From NCBI GenBank assembly GCA_028015205.1, contig CM051519.1:88371539-88435538 (forward strand): a stretch of 64,000 nt of DNA, written 5' to 3'. The notes beneath the pieces were generated by a model that saw only the letters and a program-made list of their open reading frames with translations, was not told the DNA's origin and searched no databases. Every line of letters begins with the position of its first letter. The stretch's first letter is position 1. This stretch comes from Mytilisepta virgata (lineage: Eukaryota; Mollusca; Bivalvia; Mytilida; Mytilidae). A program made the position numbers and the translations under genes. Below, piece after piece: positions 36,916 to 49,200 of the stretch.

Positions 36916-37264
36916 ATAGATTAATATATGAACTTTTCCATATTGCCCTTGTTATCAGTCTGATATCATTCGAGGGCTGATAACAAGACCAATTTGAAAA
37001 AAGGCCATGTATATATCTATTTATCACATATTTTGCCGCTAAACAAGAAATAATTTTACTGCCGATCGAATTAGATTTTCCTGTCATTTGACCAATGTCT
37101 TGCTGTTCCTACATATACAGTTGGGCGGGAGTGACGTTGGTGATGCTCATGAGAGGGCAGATAACATGTTATTGTCCTCATAATGTTATTGCCGTGGGGG
37201 AGAGGGGGGGTAGATAAAATACTCCAAGTTACGATTTTATTACACATAATAATATATATTACAA

Positions 37265-37325
37265 CAAACCAAAGAAGTGCAGAACAAGACAACACAAAAC
37301 TGAAGCACAGCAAAGTGAACTCCCA

Positions 37326-37362
<37 letters not shown>

Positions 37363-37405
37363 GGGAGTGACATCAGGTGCCCCGAAAGGGTAAAAGGATA
37401 AAACA
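37265..37405 (+). repeat. Dispersed family E, copy 1 with internal poly-A
   Basis: An A/C-rich segment with an internal A tract at about 37326-37361, then caggtgccccgaaagggtaa. The last block matches caggtgctccggacaag near 61259 and aggtgctcctgaagggtaagc near 49110. Confidence 0.55.
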
Positions 37406-38042
37406 AAATGTCTTTCGTGCCAAAAAAAAATTGTAGATTTTGTGGAAATATTTTCAGTCATTTTATTTGTTATTAATAAGATATATATTTGGATATCCAG
37501 GTCCTTATCTTCAAACGTCAACGTGTGAGAAATATTGAGCTATTTCCACGAAATCGAGCTTTTGACTGGGAAACATCAAGCACAACAGGAAGAAATGTTG
37601 GCTCATTTCTCTTTCGAGATTAGGCCCTTATATCTCAATTTGGCCCTTATATCTCACTGTGGCTTATGAATTCAGTGTGAATTGTAACATGTAAATTACC
37701 ATCATGTCAAACATAGCACTAGTTAAAAATTGCCTTTTAAGTTTTCTTAGACAATTTTAACATTTTCAACAATTTTTATGTGAGGCAACTAACTGCCTCA
37801 CTGCCTCAATGGAAGCTATGCCACTGCACATCCAACATTTATTTCTTGCTAAATGTAGTTGTAAATAAAGAATGGGAAAACGTTGTTAGATTATGTTGGT
37901 GATAAAACAACCAAATAATTTTATTTCAACATTGGTGCCAGTTCTTGCGTTTATGCAATTGTAAACTTTTACTTTTGACTTACGATCACTAAAGGTGTCA
38001 CGGGGTACGAATTAAGCTTCCTCCATCATCTCGATGCCATCC

Positions 38043-38495
38043 ATGTCGAAGTGGACAAACCTTACTTGGCTTATAACATGTAGTCCTAGGTTCCTCTGAC
38101 GTTTGAAGTGGACAAACCTTACTTGGCTTACTACATGTAGTCCGAGGTTCCTCTTACGTTCGAGGCGGACAAATCTCACTTGGCTTACTACAAGTAGTCC
38201 GAGGTTCCTCTGACGTCCGAAATGGACAAACCTTACTTGGCTTACTACATGTAGTCCGAGGTTCCTCTGACATCCGAAGTGGAAAAACCTTACTTGGCTT
38301 ACTACATGTAGTCCGAGGTTCTTCTGACGTTTGAAGTAAAGCTTACTTGGCTTACTACATGTAGTCCGAGGTTCCTCTGACGTTAGAAGTAAACCTTACT
38401 TGGCTTACTGCATGGAATCCGAGGTTCCTCTGACGTCCGAAGTGGAAAAACCTTACTTGGCTTACTACATGTAGTCCGAGGTTCCTCTGATGTTG
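38043..38495. repeat. 57-bp satellite-like array, eight units
   Basis: The word ttacttggctta (one copy with tcacttgg) recurs at 38062, 38119, 38176, 38233, 38290, 38343, 38396 and 38453: spacing 57 except two 53-base units. Most units carry the perfect 12-base palindrome ACTACATGTAGT. No frame stays open across it. Confidence 0.9.
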
Positions 38496-39763
38496 AACAG
38501 CCTTTTGGCGTTTTTTCCCATGACCACAGCCAACCTGGAATAATGGGTCAGTAGAAGTGGATTAAATGTAACCACTGATTGTGTTTCAGGCTCTGACAAA
38601 ATAACCAAGTGTTTTGATCAGAGGAAAAAGCATTATATATCCAATCATAGAATATGAACTATAGAATTTAAAAATATGATACATGATAGTAACTTTAATA
38701 TGTTCACGAGCAAACACCAAGTACAGTGAAAACCATTTTCACATAAATTTTTGCGAATATTTCCGAAAACACGGACTTCAAAGAAACGCCATTTTGAAGT
38801 ACATTTTGTTTTATTACAAATCTTACTCCATATGTATTTTTTATGCCTTGTAACTTAAAATAGAGACACATCGAGGATTACTGAAGCCAAGTCGACGAAC
38901 GCATAATTTTTACTGTGGGCTTGCTTATGGTCCGAAACCACAATTAATTCACAGTGCATTTTCATATTAAAATAAAATTGATTTAAAAAAATCGCACCTG
39001 CGCAATATTGAAAATGTGGAAAGTACACTTACTTCCTGTCATAATATCAAAATTAAAAAAAAAATAATCAGTACCAACACAAAATATTGGCAAAAATATC
39101 TCCTAGGGTATCAGAATTCTTGAAGACAACAGACGACACTCTAAATGTTGACCTGTTTCCATTTGACCAAATCACCACTTTTACTTATGACAGCTCATTC
39201 AAACTTTGAACATTCTTCTATAAATTTAGAACAAAAAGCATTTAAAAACGCTTTGATAAGGGGCAGAAAATAAAAATGGAAGAAATACAGTAAATTTATA
39301 TAAGGGATTATATTTGTTGGCCTGGGGTTATTTTGGGCTGGTATTGTGGGCCAACTTCACACTAGTCCATTAGATTTGGAATAACATTGAAAACAATGCA
39401 GTTTATATTTGTTGCCTGGTGAATAATGGAGCACGGAGAATTTTATCAAGATGAAAACATCTGACCACTTGCACACATAATCAATTCTCCATTAATCCCA
39501 CGTTTCTTTTTTTCTATTTTAATGCAGATACATGTATATACATTTCAAACATTTTTCATTTATAACTGTTTTCCATCATTTAATTTCCTGTAACCACTCA
39601 GTTTAATTTCCACTTATACTTATCTCAAAGGTCGACTGAGCTTTTGTGACAATCAATAATGACTTTGATAAGATTAGTCAAAATTTGACTAAAAATCTGT
39701 TAATTGTTAAGTGTTGGTTGTACATATATTGTAAAGCGTTTTAATGTTTGCGTATTCTTTAAA
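38496..39763. other. Upstream flank of the Toll-like receptor gene
   Basis: AT-rich, with no repeat or exon recognised. It probably holds the receptor promoter and leader, but I could not identify a convincing core promoter or a leader exon. Confidence 0.4.
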
Positions 39764-41905
39764 ATGTCAGTAATGAGAATCGTTCTGTTCATTGAAATAC
39801 TGACTTTTCTCATAAATAAGGATAAATTCATATCATATTGCCAGACAGTTCCTTGTAAATTTGACACCAGATGTCAGTGTAGACAAAACGGCAAAAATTT
39901 TGGTGTGGATTGCACGTGGAAGAACATCACAAAACTTATTAGGTTTCCACCGGACGTAACTAATCTTAATCTGTCGCATAATTTAATACGAGGTTTAGAT
40001 GTGAGAGATTTTCAGAATTTGATTCGACTCTACACATTGGACATTTCTTTTAACAAATTATCATACTTGAAGATTGGAGTATTTAACGATTTGAAAAGAC
40101 TGCATTTTCTATGGTTGGATAATAATAACTTGACGTACAATTATAGAAATTTCCCACCAGGAGTTTTCAAACCTCTGGTATCATTGACCAATCTTAGCAT
40201 TACAAACAATAATTATCCAACTGAATGGATTGGCCCATTTCCAGATAAAACGATTGCAGACTTACTTAAGCTAGAAACATTTGTACTCGATGGATATTTC
40301 AACGGTTTCAGTATTTTATTTGGGAAGGAATTCGCTCGTCTAACAAATCTTAAAACCATTATTCTTGGTTATTGTTATGACTTTAAATTGAATGCTGACT
40401 CGTTTAAATATACACCTAATCTTCAAAATATTCTTATCGAAAGAGCATTGACAGACATTGATGTTTCAAACGGGACATTCAGACATCTTACAAAGCTGAT
40501 TAAACTTAAAATTTCCACTTATTTGGATAGTTCATCGGTACCTTATATAGCTGAAGATTTAAAATGGACATCGATAGAAATTTTGAGTCTGGAGGTTGGA
40601 TTTATTCATGGAGGAAAACCGACAAATTTGTCATTGATATTTAACCAATTAGTTAATACTACAATTCGTGAGATACGTATAACAGACACAACTTCAGCGA
40701 TCAGAACATTGATGTATCCAAATCTCATTCTTCCTTCCACCCTCCGTGACTTGGAATTATCTAATAGCAATATTGTTAAATTTTCAACGAATATCCGATT
40801 CCTCCTGAAATTAAATTTACAATTTAATTCGCTTGGACAATTTCTAGCAAGTTCCACATATATGACTTGGGATACTTATTATTCTTTCCTGGAATTTATT
40901 GACCTTTCTCATAATGATATTTACACACTCGACAGAAATGTATTTTATGGTCAGTATTTTCTTAAGCACATTGATTTAAGTTTTAACAATCTTCAAGAAA
41001 TTACGTTTGATTTATCGAAATTAACGGAACTCAAATTCTTAGATTTAACGCACAACCAGATAAATTCACTAAATGAGAGCTTGATGAGAACAATGGATGT
41101 CCTTGCTGAAAATAAATCTCTATCTATCGATCTTTCGAACAATCTTTTAAACTGCAATTGTAAAGAACTGTATTTTCTTGAATGGATGTCGAATAGTCGT
41201 GTCAAATTTTTGAATCGTCAGGAATACACATGCATCTCAGAAAACCATCGTATTATCACACTGAATCCGTTTAAGTCCAAAATTCATGATCTTCAAAAAC
41301 AGTGCCAATCTTACATCGGACTTATAACAGGCGTCAGTATCGTAATATTGACCGGCTGCGTGTCTGTAGTAGGTGCCTTGTTTTACAGGTACAGATGGAA
41401 AATTCGTTACATGTACTACTTAGCAAAAGGCAAATATTCGTATAATGTGGTGGCGGATGACAGAAAGGACTATGTCTATGACGCTTTCATTTCTTTTTCC
41501 GACGAGGACAGAACTTTCGTAATCGAGAACTGTATAAAAGAATTGGAGACAGAAAGAAACTTCAGATTATGTATACATCATAGAGACTTTTTACCTGGTC
41601 AGGACATTACAGTCAATATTACTAACGCCATCCATACGAGTAGGAAAACGGTTTGTGTGATCAGCAAACATTTCTTGCAATCTTATTATGGCATGTTTGA
41701 ATTCAACATGGCCCGAATGGAAAGCATTTATTCCAGAGACGGAAGAAACATTCTCTTTCTGATATTTTATGAACAGCTGCAGGCAAAAGATTTACCTTTG
41801 GTCATGCTAGAACTTGTACAGAAGCAATCTTATATTGAATATCCAAACGATGAACAAGGGAACATTGTTTTTTGGGAAACTATAAAACAAGCTCTAGGAA
41901 AGTAA
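39764..41905 (+). CDS. Toll-like receptor (LRR-TM-TIR), single exon
   Basis: An innate immune receptor of 713 residues in one uninterrupted exon. The ATG at 39764 is chosen because a hydrophobic signal peptide follows (MRIVLFIEILTFLI); upstream in-frame codons lack an ATG. The ectodomain has a cysteine-bearing N-terminal cap and leucine-rich repeats of LxxLxLxxN type (NLNLSHNLI, LDLTHNQI). It has one C-terminal LRR cap starting CNCKELYFLEWM, so it is of the single-cysteine-cluster kind. A membrane helix lies at about residues 519-541. The TIR domain at about 570-707 has box 1 YDAFISFS, box 2 RDFLPGQ and a box-3-like VFWETI. Family members dimerise on ligand and recruit MyD88-type adaptors at the plasma or endosomal membrane. 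The ligand cannot be inferred. Confidence 0.93.
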   Translation: MSVMRIVLFIEILTFLINKDKFISYCQTVPCKFDTRCQCRQNGKNFGVDCTWKNITKLIRFPPDVTNLNLSHNLIRGLDVRDFQNLIRLYTLDISFNKLSYLKIGVFNDLKRLHFLWLDNNNLTYNYRNFPPGVFKPLVSLTNLSITNNNYPTEWIGPFPDKTIADLLKLETFVLDGYFNGFSILFGKEFARLTNLKTIILGYCYDFKLNADSFKYTPNLQNILIERALTDIDVSNGTFRHLTKLIKLKISTYLDSSSVPYIAEDLKWTSIEILSLEVGFIHGGKPTNLSLIFNQLVNTTIREIRITDTTSAIRTLMYPNLILPSTLRDLELSNSNIVKFSTNIRFLLKLNLQFNSLGQFLASSTYMTWDTYYSFLEFIDLSHNDIYTLDRNVFYGQYFLKHIDLSFNNLQEITFDLSKLTELKFLDLTHNQINSLNESLMRTMDVLAENKSLSIDLSNNLLNCNCKELYFLEWMSNSRVKFLNRQEYTCISENHRIITLNPFKSKIHDLQKQCQSYIGLITGVSIVILTGCVSVVGALFYRYRWKIRYMYYLAKGKYSYNVVADDRKDYVYDAFISFSDEDRTFVIENCIKELETERNFRLCIHHRDFLPGQDITVNITNAIHTSRKTVCVISKHFLQSYYGMFEFNMARMESIYSRDGRNILFLIFYEQLQAKDLPLVMLELVQKQSYIEYPNDEQGNIVFWETIKQALGK

Positions 41906-42661
41906 ACAAGATAAACCAGGAAACATTGTAATGGAAAAATATAATTTGTACTTTAAGTACATCGGATATAAACTTGAGTACGATATCTACAAATATATAC
42001 AAGTGATAAGCTATTACAGTTTTTTAAACTGACTTTCTAGAAATCAAATAATTACATTATATGAAGACTATGTGTGCCCACGCTTTTGATTGTTACATGT
42101 AATTAGTCATTAAAATGTGATAATGAAAAAGCAGGCAGTTGGAGAGGTAAATGGCCTACAACACGGAAGTTTAATAATTATTTTCCCAATGCATTATTAA
42201 CTAAAAAGGTTTTTATTCTACAATACAGACGACGTCTGTCAATCATCATATTCTGATACATGAAATATATAATTACGGTGACATAGAATACATTCATCAT
42301 TTATTTCTTTTTAAATAATTTTCATTCTTACACAGGTCAATCAATACAATATAATGCCTTCCTTTCTATTTTTCAGTCTGTTTTTTAACTACTTGTATTT
42401 CAATTTATCCTCATATAGAATTTTACGCATTGGAATATGAACTTGCTCTTCTTCCTTGTTAAACAGAGAAATGCAAATTTAAGTAAAAAAATATTATTAA
42501 TATAAATAATTTACACATTAATCCACACATGGAATGCATCGATTAAGTTTCAATCCGGAAATCTCGAAAATAACATGCAATACCTTCCTGAAAATATTTT
42601 ACATGTCCTCGTTTGTTAACTGTTAAAGGTATCTAACTTTCTCCCGTTCATTTCAAATAAA
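41906..42661. other. Downstream flank of the receptor gene
   Basis: AT-rich. It probably contains the 3' UTR; possible ATTAAA near 42111. No other feature seen. Confidence 0.4.
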
Positions 42662-42815
42662 TTGTTTGATACGACTCATCAGTTCTGCTCAAGGCCTAAA
42701 ATATTGAAAACGAAACCAACAATCCAAAACGTTGTAGAGCAAAATGTCAAAATGACCATAAGGGTAAAGCAAAAACAATCTAAGAACAGAGCTGTGCACA
42801 AGGGAGATACTCATT
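42662..42815 (+). mobile_element. Dispersed family C, copy 4 (internally deleted)
   Basis: Forward copy: TTTGATAC joins directly to GACTCATCAGTTCTGC, so the region between is deleted. It continues through the AAATATTGAAAACG and CATAAGGGTAAAGC blocks to acagagctgtgcacaaggga. Confidence 0.65.
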
Positions 42816-42944
42816 CAAAAAGTACATGATACTGAATTAAAAAACCAATTCTGGTTTATCTTATCAAGTAAAACAAACTAGGGAATCCAGCACAAGAATA
42901 TACATATCACTTTTGCTATTATTTCGGCACTATCCCGAAATTGA

Positions 42945-43201
42945 CTCTATAAATTTACTGTTACAAAAATTTGTGAAAAATAAGGCGTAACCCCCCCCCC
43001 CCTTTACCTCATGCATATTTGTAGATCTGTTCTAAGATGAGTTTATCTTTACACTTTTTGTTTATTTTGTCATTTTTGAATTTGATCTTCAACTTTTTGG
43101 ATTATTGATTTGGTTTTCGCCATTTTAGACCTTGAGCACAACTGAGGAGTCGTAAAGCGACGAAATGCGCCTTCTTATGCAACAAAATTGGTAACAAAAA
43201 A
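42945..43201 (-). mobile_element. Dispersed family C, copy 5
   Basis: Reverse copy facing copy 4. Blocks run from cccgaaattgac through a C tract (42989-43003), tgttctaagatgag, tttagaccttgagcacaact and cgacgaaatgcgcc to attggtaacaaa. With copy 4 it forms an inverted pair about 130 bases apart. Confidence 0.7.
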
Positions 43202-45874
43202 TTTGTTGTGCCGACACAATAAATTCAAAACTTTTATTTAGCAACACAATTGAAAGTAAAAAAGTAAAATTCAACCTTTGAAAATTGTTCTAAAAATTGA
43301 ACACTTGCGCAATTTTTTTTTAAAATTAAGAAAAATGTTTCAACTGCTTTTGCTTAATGCCTACGGACAGTGTATTCTCTGACTTGGTGATAATACGGAT
43401 AATTCGGAAAAGAAACCTGTCTAGAACATCTATATTATACATCACGGATCGTACATGTATATCAAAAAAGTTTCATAACACATTCTCTGGAGTTTGTCAG
43501 TTGTTTCGATTTTTCCCTCCTTCGAATATCCCTTTGGTATTTCTGGACTTTACTTATCTCAGTACAGTGTCGCACATATTTTTATATGTATATATGTTTC
43601 ATGACAATAAAGATATTGCTAATTATTTATGTAAATGTAGCTGAACATCAAAACGTATGCTAAATACGTTATTAAGAGATCCGATGAAAATTTCGGTTTT
43701 CATTCCATCGTATACATGAGTGATCACGAATCATCTCTTCTTTGCTGTCACAAATTTCCACCCTCATGGACAAAGTTGACAATCGTAACAGATCCAAAAA
43801 AATAAAATAAAAAAAAAAAAGATTAACTTTGTAAATATTTATGGATTATGGTATCCTTATTAAAATAATTGTACCCCTAAATAATTATCGATATAAGTAC
43901 TGAGATCATTATGATTCCACATTCAGATAGAATCCTTGCTGCCATGTTATTACAGGTGACCTTAACATAACCCAGGACTTGGAGGTAATACGTTTCCTTG
44001 CTGCCTTTAAAATGAACAAAAATATCGCCCCCATCTAAAACTGACTGGAAATGCTGATGAAAAGGTATCTATTATACTCTCCCTGCAAATGGTAAGAGGT
44101 TGGTTAATGTTAAATAAGCATTTTATATTTAAAAAATGTATTTAATTGTTACTAGTTTATTATGAACAATATTTTAATCAGAATAATAATACAATATCAC
44201 TGAGGTTTTGGAAAATGACAATCAATGTTTGTAGCAATTGAAAAGGCAAAAATATATTTTGCCATGACAAGGAAATGTCTGACCATATTTTGTACAGTAA
44301 TCATTGAGGATTTACTTAATACAACTTGTGGTCCCTGCAAATGAATATATTTTAAAAGCTGCGAGTATAACATTGTTGTAATATTTTTGTTTTTTTTTTT
44401 GGACGCAACATTGATTTCCACTTGGTTCAATGATATAATACTAGCCAAATTTGATTATTCATTTTTGTTGTTGTTACTAGAGATCGTGGTACGAACTTAT
44501 AGTATCTATTTTTAATAACCCTATTCGACTCGTTTGTTTATCCAACCTCACTTGCACCCATTTTTTTTGGCAATCAAAAACACGGGTGGTTGTTAGGGAG
44601 AACAACCACGAACGAAAGCAAATATTGGTTTTTGAGAACTCATATAAAGGTCTATAGACAGATCAGGCCTAAATAACAGATCAGACTTAAAAAATTTAAA
44701 CCATTGAATGGTTAATCCAAATGCTAATTGGAAATGACAAGCAACTGTACAGGAACTGAAGTCCGGAAAGAAATTTCAGAGTCGGAAGACTGGAAGGACT
44801 GTATATCCAAACTGATTTTAAAGATTATAGACAATTAACAACAGTCTAATTTCTGTATTTTATAGATTAATAATGCTTTAGTTTCTATGCTGTCTTGTTC
44901 CATTTTTGTCCAGTTTATTATATGTTTTTTTATTCTTTAAGTTATACGTGTATCCTTATGGACTTTGTCTTTTCCTTAGATTTCGAACTAACGGACTTAT
45001 CCCACTGTTTTGCAGCCTCGGTATTCTTTTGCCGAATATTGAGACTAATAGAATACTTTTTGTCTTTATGCTATATTGTTTACGACTCATTGCTGCAAAG
45101 ACGTATAAATTAGTATAGGTATAGGAACTAGATATATATTTTTAGTGTTTAGGGTTTTATTCCTAAAAATAATAAGGTCGGTAGATCGGATTTTTTTATT
45201 TGGTGATAAACTGGAAAGTTCAGAATTTTCATTCGGTTTATTTATATAATTGATCGATGTATAAATTGATGATGAAATTGGATTTTATAAATTCTGTCGG
45301 AGACAAAAATTAATATACTAGTGAAAGGTTTATTCCGAAGAAATCCGAGACATGAAGCAAAGTCCACACGATGTTAAAAGATAAGATATCATGGTCCTGG
45401 ATAAAGTAAAAAAAATAAATATCATTCTCTATTGCTTTTCACTTACATTCTAGTATCAAGGAAAATAAATATTATGGTCTTATTCAAGCTAAAATTATAA
45501 TCCTTGCCAAATCTTTTAATTTTTATTGATTATTTATTTTTACATCTCGTTTAATATTCATGTAGATTAATTGAAAGATTAATGACCCTTTGTAATTTGT
45601 TTATCAGAGAATTAAGTTTTCCTCCTCTCAACTGTAAAATCTTTCACAGAAATCTGAGCTGGTAATTTTCATATTTGCCAATTTTATAACACCATTCCTA
45701 GCACAATTTTCATACTCCTATTTCTACAGTTAACTTTATAAATATTTCACCATAAATGGATTATTTCTGGAGATAATTTTTTATAATTACAAATTCACAC
45801 TGACACAAAGCTCTTATTTTGCTAAATATATATTAATATATGATTTATATGTAGTAACATGTACATCCAACAAG
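43202..45874. other. AT-rich intergenic stretch
   Basis: No gene recognised. A perfect 9-bp hairpin (GTGGTTGTT / AACAACCAC) lies at about 44586-44609. Overlapping open frames at 44895-45118 are Leu/Phe/Tyr-rich and look like chance. The part nearest 45874 would be the 3' UTR of the minus-strand gene. Confidence 0.4.
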
Positions 45875-46324
45875 TTAAACGAACAATTTCAAAACTTCTA
45901 GTTTAATTCCAAACGTCTTTGAGACCTGGCTCATGAAGTCTTCTAGTTCCATACCAAAATCAGCGCCTAACTGAGCTAGAATTTCTTGACCTTGCTCCTT
46001 TTGGCGCGTTTCGGTTTTTAAAGGGTCCACCGCGCCGTATTCTTGCTGGGCATAACCAACCTCTTCATCGTTTTTTGAAAGTTTAACATACTCCCATATG
46101 AAGTAATTCCCCCAATCATAGGAATAATAAATTGTAATATCTCCAATCAGTACGGTCTCCTGGACGTATCTGTCTTCGTAATCTTTTCCGTCCACATGTA
46201 CATGCTTGAAGTCTACACCTTTAGGATGTTGGTATGTAGTTGTAATCTTATGTTTTGAACTGTAGTTGGAACCGTAACCGGAATCGGTGTGTTCTTCCTT
46301 GCTAATAACATCAAACGGCATCAT
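45875..46324 (-). CDS. Orphan acidic protein of about 149 residues
   Basis: Not recognised. The frame begins MMPFDVISKEE, with the first ATG one base after a good acceptor (read on the minus strand, tttgtag|A), so the transcript probably has an intron in its leader. The stop is TAA at 45875-45877. The protein is rich in Asp, Glu, Lys and Tyr, has no signal peptide or membrane segment, and ends in an amphipathic stretch (DFMSQVSKTFGIKLEVLKLF). The open frame extends upstream of the acceptor only as AT dinucleotide repeat. A possible leader exon lies near 46454-46600, but its own short frame does not join in phase. It could be a lineage-restricted small cytosolic protein. Confidence 0.5.
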   Translation of the reverse strand: MMPFDVISKEEHTDSGYGSNYSSKHKITTTYQHPKGVDFKHVHVDGKDYEDRYVQETVLIGDITIYYSYDWGNYFIWEYVKLSKNDEEVGYAQQEYGAVDPLKTETRQKEQGQEILAQLGADFGMELEDFMSQVSKTFGIKLEVLKLFV

Positions 46325-48437
46325 TCTACAAACATATATATATATATACATGTATAATGTATAAATGTCCCCAGTCTCATGTCATCCATTTAACTTTACA
46401 TACGCATAAGACTTCTGAGAAATCGTGATAAAAATAAAATAATTCTAACCTCTATTATCTCCCTTCTACTATCTTTTATCGATCCGCTACACTGATTTAT
46501 TTTGCGAGTGAAAAATATTGCTGCATTTTTATTTTTATAAACGGCAGCCATATTAGTCATAGTTATTGATGCTGACACAATTCTGTATTAACAAGACAAT
46601 GAACCCGCGCGAGCGCGGGAAAATAAGCATTTTTTTGTGGTGGCCATGTTGACTATAAAAAGTTGTTGCGGCCATGTCATTCATGGAACAGTGACTCAAT
46701 ATGGATGTTGTAGCAGGCTTTCCATAAACTTTCCTGTCAAGTAGGTGGTATCAACTGATAGTTTCATGTCTATATATGCTGTAGTATTCCAGAAATGGAT
46801 GTTAATGCAAACTTTAACCAAAGTCAATGAAGCGTGAAATGTAGGTCAACGTGACCCAATTGTCATATGGCTGTTCGTTACTACCGAAGATGTATCCACT
46901 GATGAAGTAGACTGTATGCCACGTAGAATTACCAAAATGGACCTTAAGGTTCCATCAAAGTCAAAATCTATGACGAAAACACAACCACATAAATTGTCAA
47001 TATTTTTATTGTTACAATTAATTCTGAACTGGAACTTGATGAAAAGCTTTCATTAAATACACATTTCATAATGCATTACATTTTTCCTTCAGAATAAATA
47101 TGAAAATGAAATTGTAGATGTAACCATTTCCTTAGTGACGGATGAATTTTTCAAAAGATGCCATGAGTTAGGTAGAGCATATGTTTGGAAAATAATTGTT
47201 CCAATTGTTCCATTGTCATCATGGGCAGGGCATGCGATGCTTAATTTCACAAATATATCCAATAATCAGACAATAAAAGCATTTTTAGTGTGTTGATGCG
47301 TGTGCTGTCCACGTTTATATTTATCAAAGATGTCCGAGATAAATTTCGTCATTAATAATAAAGATGACCATTTGTTAAAAATATTTTTATCTAGGGCTTA
47401 CAGGGAATTGTATGGTAGAGATATATTTAGACAGGTCACATGACAAATAATGTAAAAATAGATAATTGTTGGCTTAATCACTTTGTGCAATGTAAACATC
47501 CGAGCAATCCAAAAAAAAACTAAGTTAGGAATTCCTCTGAACTTTACCTTACTTCTTCATATAATCTTGAAAGTTCATAGCCTTTACAGTTAGGAGAAAT
47601 TGCGTCATTGTAGAAAAACAATCCTGAATACATGAAGCGGAAACATCCCATTCGAAGGAGAATGTTTTTAATTAGTTTTATTCTTCTTCCGTAATTTCAA
47701 ACAGAAATACATTTAAAATATGTGCATACTTGTTTATTTAAATCAATGTGTTAAAATGATGCATTCGAGAACCTTCTCAGGGATATGTTGGGAGAATTCA
47801 TATAGGAAAAGTGCATACAAATTTGCACATAAACAAAACTGCAGTTGAAATTTATAAATGCAGATTGTCAAATCCGATAATAACCTTTATAATCTGAACC
47901 ATACATCGTTTATTTTGAACCACGCGTTTTGCCACCTATTCGGCTAATTCGTAAATTTAGTATTATAGATATTACTCAACCCAAAAGATTACCGGTAATT
48001 CTTAAATATATTTAATTTACAGAATCTTTTAGTATTTCAGCCATCTAGTCCATGTCAAAAAGCGACCACCAAAGGACATATAGTTAACCACTATTCCATT
48101 TGGTCGATTGTTTCAGAGGAGAAGGTGAAAATACAAATTTTTGAGGGCGTATTAAACGGAAGTGTATAAACTGATTTCCCTATGCATTATCATCATAAAA
48201 GGTGTTTAATTTTCAATGCAGGATGTGTACTGGGATGAACCTTTCTTCGTTTGTCTTACTTTTTGTACAAATTTCTACCCTTCTCATGTACCTTGTTTTC
48301 GTTCTAATGTCCGTTGGGGATAACTTTTTACCTTGCTCCCTCGTGTGTTATTGCAGTTTCCAGTATAATTATGATACATTCAAAATGAAAAGAATGTACA
48401 AGTGGATTTTCCACATTAGTTGTAAATATAAAATTAT
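46325..48437. other. Non-coding stretch upstream of the orphan gene
   Basis: Contains a GC-rich palindromic patch (cccgcgcgagcgcggg, about 46604-46619) that stands out against the AT-rich surroundings. It could be part of the orphan gene's promoter on the minus strand. Otherwise no gene or repeat recognised. Confidence 0.4.
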
Positions 48438-48685
48438 TTGATACCAATTTTGATGCACATGATGTGCACATATCGTCGATTTACGACTCATCAGTTGTGC
48501 TTAAGGTCTAAAATGTTGTAAAACAAAACAAAAAGGCGTAAAGCCAAAACCATCTAAGGACAGAGCTTTGCACGAGGGAGATTCCTTAGTTTTCAAAAAT
48601 TTTACAATTTTGCAACAGTAAATTTTAAGGATCAATTTCGGGCTAGTATTGAAATATTAGCAACTGAGCTGGGGATACGCGCTGC
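48438..48685 (+). mobile_element. Dispersed family C, copy 6 (most complete)
   Basis: Forward copy from TTTGATACCAATTTTGATGC to CAACTGAGCTGGGGATACGC, including CATCTAAGGACAGAGC and a gaaatattagcaactgagct end. Best single reference for the family, about 250 bases. Confidence 0.75.
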
Positions 48686-48944
48686 TGCATCTAGATCCAT
48701 GGTGGAGCTCTTTGAACAACTGAATCAAATTTACTACATTGTTTGAAAGCCGTACGTATATTAGGTGTAATTCATGTAAACCATATGTATAATGTTAAAT
48801 ACACTTTGTGTACGGAAAATGGCTCCTGAAATGCTTTTTTGTATTCTTTTATACCCCGTCTAAAATGCAATTTGTTCTGAAATGGATTTTGAAATGCCCT
48901 CTGGGTATATCAAGTGTAGAAGATACCGAACCAACAATGGCAGA

Positions 48945-49200
48945 AGGGAAATACTATATCATAATCCAGAGGACAATACCCGAACGAGATAAACCAAAAA
49001 GGAACACGACTGGCAAACAAACAGACAAAGACATAGACATAGGAACAAGGAACACTGAAAACTAATCCGTGGGCAATACGTACTCAAAAAAATCTGTAGT
49101 GATATAAGGTGCTCCTGAAGGGTAAGCATATCCTGTTTCGCATGCGACACCCGTCGTATTGCCCAGTGGTCAAAGCCGTTAATAAGGTCTATGCTGCTCA
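48945..49200 (+). repeat. Dispersed family E, copy 2
   Basis: An A/C-rich leader followed by aggtgctcctgaagggtaag, tgcgacacccgtcgtattgc and cgttaataaggt. The order matches 61125-61345. I remember this kind of block as common in Mytilus sequence. Confidence 0.6.

Noticed and set aside
38043..38495. CRISPR-like array
   Set aside because: Units are contiguous 57-mers without distinct spacers, in animal DNA.
39704..39763. Upstream extension of the Toll-like receptor frame
   Set aside because: It starts with TTG and lacks an ATG; the ATG at 39764 directly precedes the signal peptide.
44895..45118. Two overlapping hydrophobic frames of about 70 residues
   Set aside because: T-rich composition, overlapping frames, no splice or family support.
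46396..46578. 60-residue minus-strand frame as first exon of the orphan gene
   Set aside because: Its candidate donor is in the wrong phase; joining gives an immediate stop, so at most it is leader sequence.
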